Shown one piece after another: positions 1 to 6,469 of a stretch of DNA of 6,621 nt (position 1 is the first letter of the stretch; each line of letters starts with the position of its first letter). The stretch comes from UBA9339 sp964535195. Its GTDB lineage: Bacteria; Pseudomonadota; Gammaproteobacteria; UBA9339. Both the position numbers and the translations under genes were made by a program. Below the pieces are notes generated by a model. It made no database searches and was not told the DNA's origin. It saw only the letters and a list, made by a program, of their open reading frames with translations. The DNA lies in contig CAZHSI010000031.1 in the NCBI GenBank assembly GCA_964535195.1, forward strand, positions 1-6,621. Reading direction: 5' to 3'.

Positions 1-9
1 AAATCAAAA

Positions 10-52
10 GGGTTTTCTTATAGGAGTTTTAGGGCCTTATTCCGGCTTACCC
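10..52 (-). repeat. Tn3-type terminal inverted repeat of a neighbouring element
   Basis: Read on the minus strand from 52, the sequence starts GGGTAAGCCGGAATAAGG and reaches a TATAAG at 22-17, then AAAACCC down to 10. An outer GGG(G) and an inner TAAG about 36-38 bases later is the classic Tn3-family end architecture. The GCCG and ATAAGGC pieces resemble what I remember of Tn4651-group ends, but this was not compared against a database. The outer end is at 52 and points right, so the element it bounds lies left of the window. It is therefore not the end of the tnpT-tnpS-tnpA module to its right. Recognisable rdgC coding sequence stops exactly at this boundary. Only three Gs are present instead of the usual four. 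The five bases outside (53-57, TGTAT) would be the target duplication if this is a true end, but the other copy is outside the window. Confidence 0.55.
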
Positions 53-355
53 TGTATAAGAAACTTTTCTGTCTTGCTTTAATTGTATCCCTTTAACTTT
101 TTCATTTAGCTTTTGACGCAAGATCTTTGCTGGTAATAATTTTGCTTCAGTTTGAAGACAAATCAATAAAAATTCTTTGGCTGTGTATACCAATGGAGCA
201 TCTTCTTCATCTGTTGGTGATATCCAACCGTGGCTAATTGGAAGACCTGATGAACATGGAGTAAAAGGTAATTGCGCTAGGTGGCCTTCTAGTTCTTCGG
301 CACCAAAGGAACCATTTGCTTCAAACTTAAAAAGTTGTGCTTGTTTAAACCACAT
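47..355 (-). pseudogene. rdgC: rdgC N-terminal fragment, truncated by a transposon end
   Basis: This 102-residue frame matches the N-terminal third of RdgC, a roughly 300-residue nucleoid-associated protein that forms a ring dimer on double-stranded DNA and restrains RecA. Diagnostic features are the start MWFK, then AEELE (residues 19-23), FTPC (31-34), GWISP (43-47), LLIC (63-66), the KLLP segment (72-75) and QDRKV (93-97). In E. coli RdgC the matching region continues through a KTEKD-like segment into the rest of the protein. Here the last plausible RdgC residue is Thr101 (codon at 53-55). The next codon, GGG, and the TAA stop (47-49) belong to the terminal-repeat-like sequence at 10-52. 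The fragment lacks most of the protein and is probably non-functional. The ATG at 353-355 has a good ribosome site, GAAGGA (364-369), 8 bases upstream. The gene starts 23 bases after the tnpT stop on the same strand, so it was probably co-transcribed as a passenger. The homology is clear; the cause of truncation is inferred. Confidence 0.85.
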
Positions 356-378
356 TATTTTTTTCCTTCACAATTGGT

Positions 379-1434
379 TCAATGCTTGTTTGGTAGTAAA
401 TGTTTTAGTTGGCAAGCCAACTCAGTTTTTTCTTGTATTAAAAATAAATTTTTATCGCCAATATTAGCTACTTTGGTTTCTTCTTTTTTTAAAGCATCTT
501 CGAGCATTATTATACGCTCTTGCGCTTTTTCAAAATTTCTATTTAGTATAGCAGTTGTTTCTTTTTCAGTCTTTAATTCACAAGTAATCTTATTATTGTC
601 AGATAAAATATTCTTATATTTTTCGCTTACTTCATTATGAATTAGATTTTGTTTTTGTATAATATTGTTTTGCTCTTGGCATTTTGCTAGTGACGCATTG
701 AGCTCTTGCACCACGGCTTCTTTACCGTTCTCCAGCGTTTCGACTTTTTTTGATAATTTTGTTATTTCTCCGGCTGCCTTTTCTGCTGTTGATTGTTGTT
801 GATATAATTGGTTTTCTAAACTTTTGATTTGTCCGTTAAGTAAATTATTTTCTGTTTCACGTGTTTGCCTAATTGTTTCTCGGTAATGATCGAGATTATC
901 CTGGGCATTTTTCAATTGCTGCTTTAGAGCCTCTATTTCTGCCTTTTTATCTTTTAACCGCTCCTGCAATGTACTGCTTTCCGTTGTTTTCTTATCAAGA
1001 ACCTGTTCTATGGTATTCAACTTTCTTTGTAGAGCTAAATTTTCCTCTTGGCGCTCATTAATGGTGTTTTCAAGTAATTTATTGGCCTGAGTAAATTTGT
1101 TACGTTCCGTGTCTAGCTCAGCTAGCCTTGCCTTTAGTTCAGTAATAGCATTTTTACTTTCGCTTTCTATAACATTTATTTTATTGGCAGCTTCTTCTCT
1201 AATGCCCTCATAAATTCCTTTTACGGCAAGCAATAATTGCTCAGGCAGACCCTGTTGCATTTCGGCTTGATAACCGTGTTTATTGCGCCACTCGCGTAGA
1301 TGCTTATTAATAGTACTGTTGCTACCGGTACCTAACGCTCTACGTACTTCTTCAATCGACGGATGAATTTTTTGCTCTATCAATTTTGTGGCGGTTTTTA
1401 CCACCTCTAAGTAAGTTACCCCTGGTCTAGCCAC
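379..1434 (-). CDS. tnpT: TnpT-like cointegrate-resolution accessory protein (KfrA_N plus coiled coil)
   Basis: This 351-residue protein has an N-terminal DNA-binding module of the KfrA_N type (about residues 1-110). It starts MARPGVTYLEV and contains IEEVRRALGTGSNSTINKHL (27-46), a helix-turn-helix-like signature. From about residue 83 to 345 it is almost entirely charged, Gln/Glu/Lys/Leu-rich heptad sequence without helix breakers, so it should be a long coiled coil. This matches TnpT of the Tn4651/Tn5041 transposon group, which binds the resolution site and helps TnpS recombine it. KfrA of plasmids has the same architecture, but the divergent tyrosine recombinase next door and the Tn3 transposase favour TnpT. 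The start is GTG at 1432-1434 with AGAGG six bases upstream. Alternative call: a generic KfrA-like plasmid regulator. The gene is intact. The rdgC fragment follows it on the same strand. Confidence 0.8.
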   Translation of the reverse strand: MARPGVTYLEVVKTATKLIEQKIHPSIEEVRRALGTGSNSTINKHLREWRNKHGYQAEMQQGLPEQLLLAVKGIYEGIREEAANKINVIESESKNAITELKARLAELDTERNKFTQANKLLENTINERQEENLALQRKLNTIEQVLDKKTTESSTLQERLKDKKAEIEALKQQLKNAQDNLDHYRETIRQTRETENNLLNGQIKSLENQLYQQQSTAEKAAGEITKLSKKVETLENGKEAVVQELNASLAKCQEQNNIIQKQNLIHNEVSEKYKNILSDNNKITCELKTEKETTAILNRNFEKAQERIIMLEDALKKEETKVANIGDKNLFLIQEKTELACQLKHLLPNKH

Positions 1435-1455
1435 TCGTATCCTCTGCGTGTTTCG

Positions 1456-1477
1456 TATTGTATAACATATATTGTAT
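1456..1477. promoter_or_regulatory. 8-base direct repeat pair, possible TnpT operator
   Basis: TATTGTAT occurs perfectly twice, at 1456-1463 and 1470-1477, separated by AACATA (14-base period). On the minus strand it reads ATACAATA, spacer TATGTT, ATACAATA. It lies about 20 bases upstream of the tnpT start and overlaps the best candidate tnpT promoter. The period is a little over one helical turn. Autoregulation or an accessory binding site for TnpT or TnpS is inference, and such AT-rich repeats can arise by chance. Confidence 0.4.
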
Positions 1478-1488
1478 TTGTACGTAAA
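1460..1488 (-). promoter_or_regulatory. Candidate tnpT promoter
   Basis: On the minus strand, TTTACG (1488-1483) is followed after 17 bases by TTATAC (1465-1460). These are partial matches to sigma-70 -35 and -10 boxes with ideal spacing. Transcription would start near 1453, giving a leader of about 19 bases that includes the tnpT ribosome site. Both hexamers are imperfect and the region is AT-rich, so this is tentative. No equally convincing promoter was found for tnpS. Confidence 0.3.
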
Positions 1489-1528
1489 AAAATGATAGCA
1501 AAGTTTCTATTTTTAGTAAAACATAATG

Positions 1529-1550
1529 TCTGACAAGCGTGTTTATCAGA
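1529..1550. other. Candidate tyrosine-recombinase core site (rst-like)
   Basis: The arms TCTGACAA (1529-1536) and TTATCAGA (1543-1550) are inverted repeats matching at 7 of 8 positions, around a 6-base spacer GCGTGT (1537-1542). Two inverted recombinase-binding arms around a 6-8 base asymmetric crossover region is the standard layout of a tyrosine-recombinase core. The site sits in the tnpT-tnpS divergent region, which is where the TnpS/TnpT resolution site lies in the Tn4651 group. The asymmetric spacer would give the site a direction. A smaller inverted pair, TGCC and GGCA, follows at 1551-1567. The position and symmetry are seen; the function is inferred. Confidence 0.55.
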
Positions 1551-1611
1551 TGCCATAAAAACAGGCACATTATTATTCTAAATTTTTTATACAAAACCCA
1601 GGAGCCCTAAC

Positions 1612-2598
1612 GTGAATCAAAAAATAATAAATGATATTACCGTACATAACGCCACCCATAACAATGAAGGCCTAATATTACAAAGCCAACAGCATTATTT
1701 AGACAAAGCGACTACCGCCAACACCAGACGAGCCTATCAAGCAGCCATTAGACAGTTTGAGGCGGCGGGCGGGTTATTACCAGCAGCCGAACAAGATATT
1801 GCGCGTTACGTTACCAATAAAGCATCTTTATTGAACCCAAGAACACTGTCTCTACATTTAACGGCAATATCAAACTGGCATTGCTACCAACATTTACCAG
1901 ACCCAACTCAAACAGCACAAATAAGAAAACTGCTAAAAGGGATCTATCGTAGCCATGGTAAACCAAAACGTAAGGCTAAAGCATTACACCCCGAACACAT
2001 TGATAAAATGGTTACACATTTACATAAACAAAACAACTTAAAAGCGTTACGTGATAGCGCCTTAGTACAGTTAGCTTATTTTGGAGCATTTCGTCGTAGT
2101 GAATTAATAGCAATTACTGTTGAACACTTGCGTTTTGAAACTCAAGGATTATTGGTTTTAATTCCGCGCTCTAAAACCGACCAAGATGGCGAAGGTAAAA
2201 TTAAAGCGCTGCCATATGGTAAAAATGTCGTATGCCCAGTTAATGCCGTAAAAAAATGGTTAGAGATCTCTCAGATAATACATGGGGCTGTCTTTAGAGC
2301 CATTAACCGATGGGATGTACTGCAACCCAGCCCATTACATCCTGACAGCGTTAGCACGATTATTAAAGCGCTGGCAAAACAATGTGGCTTTGATTTTGTC
2401 GACAATTTATCAAGCCATAGCTTACGCCGTGGTTTTGCCACTAGTGCCGCTAACATTGGTGCTGATTTTGAATGGATCAAACGCCAGGGTGGCTGGAAAA
2501 ATGACAGTACTGTACGAGAGTACATCGAGGAGGGTCAATTATTTGATAAAAACGCAGCAAGTAAATTAATGGCTGCTGCCTTTGATAATACGGAGTAA
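1612..2598 (+). CDS. tnpS: TnpS-like tyrosine recombinase (cointegrate resolvase)
   Basis: This 328-residue tyrosine recombinase has an N-terminal SAM-like core-binding domain (about residues 20-112, including NTRRAYQAAIRQF) and a C-terminal catalytic domain (about 125-320). The catalytic set is complete: Arg161 in GAFRRSEL, Lys188 in RSKTDQDG, His269 and Arg272 in SSHSLRRGFAT, Trp295 in the GGW position that is often His, and nucleophile Tyr304 in VREYIE. The length fits TnpS of Tn4651-type transposons, which resolves cointegrates at the site between tnpS and tnpT. It starts at GTG 1612 with AGGAG (1600-1604) seven bases upstream, and MNQKI is the first in-frame start with a ribosome site. 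It is divergent from tnpT and only 5 bases upstream of tnpA, whose ribosome site lies in its last codons. Stretches I counted are richer in GC than tnpA. A generic integrase is the alternative, but context favours resolution. Confidence 0.87.
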   Translation: MNQKIINDITVHNATHNNEGLILQSQQHYLDKATTANTRRAYQAAIRQFEAAGGLLPAAEQDIARYVTNKASLLNPRTLSLHLTAISNWHCYQHLPDPTQTAQIRKLLKGIYRSHGKPKRKAKALHPEHIDKMVTHLHKQNNLKALRDSALVQLAYFGAFRRSELIAITVEHLRFETQGLLVLIPRSKTDQDGEGKIKALPYGKNVVCPVNAVKKWLEISQIIHGAVFRAINRWDVLQPSPLHPDSVSTIIKALAKQCGFDFVDNLSSHSLRRGFATSAANIGADFEWIKRQGGWKNDSTVREYIEEGQLFDKNAASKLMAAAFDNTE

Positions 2599-2603
2599 AA
2601 AAT

Positions 2604-5600
2604 ATGGCTATCGATAAAAGAATTACCCTATTAACCATGGGTGAAATCAAAGCAATCTATGATTATCCAACATTTTCAGATGATGAGCAGCAATGCCATT
2701 TTTATTTATCAAAACAAGAGTTGGCAATAACAAAAAAGCTATCTACGATAGAAAGTAAAGTATATTTTGTTTTGCTATTGGGATACTTTAAAGCTAGAAC
2801 GATTTTTTATAAAATTAGCTTTAGGAAAAGCCATCGGGATATTACCTATATCAAAAAATTTATCTTCTCTGATAATATTTCAACTGCTGAATTGCCAAAC
2901 ATAAACATCAGGACCACCAATAGGATTAAAAATAAGATCTATAAATTATTCAATATTGGTACAGAGACGAAACAAAATAAACTAATTTGTAAAAAAATTG
3001 GTGATCTTGCTAAGTACAACATAGTTCCGGCTAATATATTTAAAGATTTGTTATCATATATGCAAGACAGTAATATCCCTATGCCTGCATATGCAACGAT
3101 ACAAACGCTAATTGGCGAAGCCCTATCAAAAGAAGAAAGGCGATTAACAAATATTATTGATGAACATTTACCACGGCATGCAATAAAAACCATTAATAAT
3201 TTATTAACAGCAACAGAGGGCTTATATCCTATAACAGCATTAAAGTCTGATCCCAAAAACTTTAGAACACAGGAATTGCGGGGAGAATTAGATAAACATC
3301 ATAAATGCAGCAAGCTTTTCATTGCTTGTAAAAACATCATACCAAAATTTGATATTTCTAATAATAACATAAGCTACTATTCTTCTTTAGCAATGTATTA
3401 CAATGCTTTTAGATTACGAAGATTTCCCAAAAACAAATGTCAGCTCTACATTATATGCTTTGTTTTTAGGCAATTTTACAAGATCAACAATAATCTAATA
3501 GAGGGATTTATCCATTATGTTAGAACATATGACCAAAAGGCGGAAGAATACGCAAAGGATGAGGTCTATAATTCCAAGGCAATAATAAATCAATATCAAC
3601 CTGAAGTAGGTAAAGTTCTTGGCATGTTCGGCAATAACAAACTGGATCATTATAGGTTCAGAAAAATAAAGCAAAAGGCGTTTAGCTTTATCCCTGAAAA
3701 TATCCTGAAGAAGATTACCAAAACCATCCAAAATGACAGGGTAGATAAGAAAGAGTTTTTGTGGGATTTTCACCGAAAAAATCATTACACCACAACAACG
3801 AATCTCCGGCCATTATTTATGGCAATACCCTTTAATTATGCAACAATGGGTGCAATCTCCGAGAACCTAAAGCCAGCAGCATCTTTTATGGCTGCTGCTG
3901 TCAAAGCAGCTAAGCCACTTAGCGCATTTAATATCCTAGATTTTCCAATTAAATTTATTGCTAAAGAAATCAAAAAATATTTTCTGATGAAAGTATTTCC
4001 AAAAAATAAAAAAGCACACGAAACCATCGACCCCTATAAATATGAATATCTAATTTATCAGCAAATAGAGAGGGGTTTACATGCTGGCGACATATACTCC
4101 AATACTTCTATTGAATACAAAAGCCTTGATGCCGATCTATCGCTTGATAAAAACTTGGAAAAACAAAAAGAAATTATTCAAAAAGCTCATATCCCTGCAT
4201 TAACAGATAATATTGGGGTGAGGTTAAAAGAGCTTAAAGATATCCTAGAAAATATGATTACTGTAGTTAATCAAAGAATCAATAGCGGGAAAAATAAACA
4301 TGTTAAAATTAAGAAAAAGGGTACAGTTGTAAAATGGAATTTACCTTATAAAAAAATTAATGCCGATTTTAATAACCCCTTCTACGACAAGCTACCACAA
4401 ATAAACATCATAGATCTTTTGGCTTTTGTAGACTCAAAGTGTCATTATACTAGAGCCTTTAGCCATATAAAAACTTATGAGTCAAAAAAAGATATAGATT
4501 ATGAATATATTCTAGCAAGCATACTTGCTGATGCCACGGGTCTTGGTATTTATAAAATGTCAGAAAGCTCAAGGTTAAACTATGATAAATTACTTAACAT
4601 CCACAATAGTAGAATAAGGATAGAGACTTTAGAGGAAGCAAACAACGACATTATTGCTCGAATAGAAAAATTACCAATATTTAAACATTACAATATACGG
4701 GAAGATAAACTACATGGCGGCATAGATGGAATGAAGGTTGATGTTAGATTACAAACTTTCAAAAGTCGTTATCTGCGCAAATACTTTAAAGAAAAAGGTG
4801 TATCTGCATATACACTATTGATAAATAATATTGCAGCTGATAGTAAAATAATTACTGGTCACGAAAGCCATTTTTTATTTGATGTCTTATTCAATAATAC
4901 ATCAAATCTACGGCCGGATATCATATCAACGGATAATGAAGGGTCTAATCAACTTAATTTTGCGCTGTTAGATTTAATTGGAGTGCTATTTGCTCCATGT
5001 TATAAAACCATTACGAAAAAAGCACAAACTATTTGTGCATTCAATGATCCGAAGCATTATCAAGACCATTTAATCAAGCCATGTAAAAAAATTAATGAGG
5101 ATCTTATTATTGAAGAGTGGCCAAATATTCAACAAATATTTACAGCATTGTTATCTGGAGAAAAAACACAAAACATTATTGTAAAAAAACTGTCATCACA
5201 TAAGCGCAAAAGTAAAACCAAAGATGCTTTGTGGGAGTACAATAATATACTTATGAGCATTTATTTATTGTGGTATATAGACGATCCAGAATTGAGGAGA
5301 CATGTGAGAACAGCGCTTAATCGTACCGAAGGGTATCACCAATTAAGACGCGCTGTTGGAAACGTTGGTGGCGGTGAATTTCGTGGTAAAGGAGACATGG
5401 AAATATTAATTTGGAACGAGTGTTCTCGTCTAGTAGCCAACGCCATAATTTATTATAATGCTTACATGTTGTCCCAAATATTAATAAGCAAGGGAGGCAA
5501 ACTAGATAAAAAAATGATAAATTTGCTGAGAAGGATATCACCCATAGCATGGCAGCATCTTAATTTTTTAGGTATGTATGATTTTAGCTTTAAAAACACC

Positions 5601-5669
5601 TTAAATATCGAAGAAATGCTAGATATAATAGGACGCTATTTTGATGAGGAATTGCTAAAATCTAAATAA
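2604..5669 (+). CDS. tnpA: Tn3-family DDE transposase TnpA
   Basis: This 1021-residue protein is the usual size for Tn3-family transposases. The N-terminus is of the DUF4158 type: LLTMGEIKAIYDYP near residue 9, then FVLLLGYFKARTIFYKISF. The C-terminal RNase-H-like catalytic region holds the full DDE set: Asp708 in GGIDGMKVDVR, Asp777 in ISTDNEGSNQLNF and Glu909 in LNRTEGYHQLRRAV. The strongly conserved IWNECSRLVANAIIYYN follows. It recognises the transposon ends and joins them to target DNA replicatively, producing cointegrates. The ATG at 2604 has GGAG (2592-2595) eight bases upstream, inside the end of tnpS, so translation is probably coupled. No frameshift or stop breaks it, so it is probably active. 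It is AT-rich with many Lys, Asn and Ile codons, more so than tnpS. The second Asp has Asn-Glu after it where many relatives have Thr plus a small residue. Confidence 0.95.
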   Translation: MAIDKRITLLTMGEIKAIYDYPTFSDDEQQCHFYLSKQELAITKKLSTIESKVYFVLLLGYFKARTIFYKISFRKSHRDITYIKKFIFSDNISTAELPNINIRTTNRIKNKIYKLFNIGTETKQNKLICKKIGDLAKYNIVPANIFKDLLSYMQDSNIPMPAYATIQTLIGEALSKEERRLTNIIDEHLPRHAIKTINNLLTATEGLYPITALKSDPKNFRTQELRGELDKHHKCSKLFIACKNIIPKFDISNNNISYYSSLAMYYNAFRLRRFPKNKCQLYIICFVFRQFYKINNNLIEGFIHYVRTYDQKAEEYAKDEVYNSKAIINQYQPEVGKVLGMFGNNKLDHYRFRKIKQKAFSFIPENILKKITKTIQNDRVDKKEFLWDFHRKNHYTTTTNLRPLFMAIPFNYATMGAISENLKPAASFMAAAVKAAKPLSAFNILDFPIKFIAKEIKKYFLMKVFPKNKKAHETIDPYKYEYLIYQQIERGLHAGDIYSNTSIEYKSLDADLSLDKNLEKQKEIIQKAHIPALTDNIGVRLKELKDILENMITVVNQRINSGKNKHVKIKKKGTVVKWNLPYKKINADFNNPFYDKLPQINIIDLLAFVDSKCHYTRAFSHIKTYESKKDIDYEYILASILADATGLGIYKMSESSRLNYDKLLNIHNSRIRIETLEEANNDIIARIEKLPIFKHYNIREDKLHGGIDGMKVDVRLQTFKSRYLRKYFKEKGVSAYTLLINNIAADSKIITGHESHFLFDVLFNNTSNLRPDIISTDNEGSNQLNFALLDLIGVLFAPCYKTITKKAQTICAFNDPKHYQDHLIKPCKKINEDLIIEEWPNIQQIFTALLSGEKTQNIIVKKLSSHKRKSKTKDALWEYNNILMSIYLLWYIDDPELRRHVRTALNRTEGYHQLRRAVGNVGGGEFRGKGDMEILIWNECSRLVANAIIYYNAYMLSQILISKGGKLDKKMINLLRRISPIAWQHLNFLGMYDFSFKNTLNIEEMLDIIGRYFDEELLKSK

Positions 5670-5677
5670 TTTTTTGT

Positions 5678-5684
5678 AAGGAGG
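5678..5684 (+). promoter_or_regulatory. Strong ribosome binding site fixing the downstream GTG start
   Basis: AAGGAGG is a near-perfect Shine-Dalgarno sequence, 10 bases before GTG 5695. It supports the GTG start, because no ATG in this frame lies close to it. It is the strongest ribosome site in the window. Confidence 0.75.
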
Positions 5685-5694
5685 AAATTAATCT

Positions 5695-6447
5695 GTGAGT
5701 AAAACAAACAATAAGAACCTAATGAATTTGTTAAAAGCAGATACACAACAAAAAATTATTGCCTTTACCAATAAAGTGGGAACTTCTCCAGATGCTTTAC
5801 TCAATACGCTTATTGATGACGAGATTGAGCGCCAGAGATTGCTAAAAATTTCCGATGAGCTTGATAAAGAAGAACCTAAAGAAACAGCACCCTCACAAAA
5901 GATCGCCAAAATTTGCAAGAAACATTTATCGTGGCTAGATTACGAGAGTGAAAGTTTAGCGATCCGAAAAGCCATAGAATGCTTATACGCAGACTTATTG
6001 CGTCAAAAGATAATCTCTGTTAATACCAGAGAGGGGTGTATTGCTGAGAGCCAAAGATTGGAAACAACACGGGCGGCTTACTATTGGTACGCAGGAGTTT
6101 TAGCTAAACGTATAGCTATGTGGTTTGGAGCATTGGATGTTTATTTATGGCATGAATTGTTACACCCATTTAGTGAAGTTTTATTTGTAGGAATGCCAGC
6201 TAATGTAGAGATTTGTTATCAAGTATTTCTGCATCTTTACCAATTATTTGAAAAAACTAAAGCTACTTATAAAAAAAATGCTGGTAACTGGGGTAGCAAA
6301 AAGGAGATGGAGGCAGAGGCGAACAGCTATATGTATAAATTTATTCAAGAGCTTGATCACACCCAGGCTTATATAGAAAATGATGAATATAACAAGCTGC
6401 TGTATGATTATGCTGATGAAAAGTTTGCATATGCTATGCGTGATTAA
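5695..6447 (+). CDS. DUF7168-like protein, accessory gene of the transposon
   Basis: This 250-residue protein has no function I can assign. Residues about 124-220 resemble the DUF7168 domain normally found C-terminal to DUF2786 in phage, plasmid and island proteins: an aromatic start TTRAAYYWYAGVLAKRIAMW, a FVGMPANVEICYQVFLHLY segment (164-182) and a final helix EAEANSYMYKFIQEL. I cannot see a convincing DUF2786 repeat before it. The N-terminal half (1-110) is helical and highly charged, with SQKIAKICKKHL and AIRKAIECLYADLL as possible diverged remnants. No signal peptide or membrane span is evident, so it should be cytoplasmic. It begins at GTG 5695, 25 bases after the tnpA stop, and probably shares its transcript. 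It may be a passenger or a transposition accessory factor. DUF2786/DUF7168 proteins have no established activity that I know of. Confidence 0.7.
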   Translation: MSKTNNKNLMNLLKADTQQKIIAFTNKVGTSPDALLNTLIDDEIERQRLLKISDELDKEEPKETAPSQKIAKICKKHLSWLDYESESLAIRKAIECLYADLLRQKIISVNTREGCIAESQRLETTRAAYYWYAGVLAKRIAMWFGALDVYLWHELLHPFSEVLFVGMPANVEICYQVFLHLYQLFEKTKATYKKNAGNWGSKKEMEAEANSYMYKFIQELDHTQAYIENDEYNKLLYDYADEKFAYAMRD

Positions 6448-6469
6448 TTGGTCACCATATACGTCTACA

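Larger units (their letters stand above)
1435..1611. other. Divergent tnpT-tnpS intergenic region (putative resolution site)
   Basis: This 177-base AT-rich non-coding stretch separates the GTG starts of two divergent genes. It contains the inverted-repeat core at 1529-1550, the direct repeats at 1456-1477, and two copies of GCGTGTTT (1446-1453 and 1537-1544), the second of which spans the core spacer. The size suits a complete resolution site with accessory protein sites plus promoters for both genes, so expression and recombination are probably linked through the same bound proteins. That coupling is inferred from layout and from the known group. Confidence 0.6.

Noticed and set aside
407..431. 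Hairpin AGTTGGCAAGCCAACT followed by six T, resembling a plus-strand terminator
   Set aside because: It lies inside the 3' coding end of tnpT (Glu-Leu-Ala-Cys-Gln-Leu codons), and no plus-strand gene ends nearby, so it is probably coincidental. An antisense terminator cannot be excluded.
177..1061. Plus-strand open frames opposite rdgC and tnpT
   Set aside because: They have no recognisable domains, and they lie antisense to genes with clear homology or architecture.
2271..2569. Open frames inside tnpS on both strands
   Set aside because: The tnpS frame carries the full catalytic set of a tyrosine recombinase, so these are shadows.
2939..5550. Minus-strand open frames of about 60-105 codons inside tnpA
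   Set aside because: They are short, lack motifs, and overlap the well-conserved transposase frame.
5688..5918. Minus-strand 76-codon frame opposite the DUF7168-like gene
   Set aside because: The plus-strand gene has a strong ribosome site and domain similarity; the opposite frame has neither.
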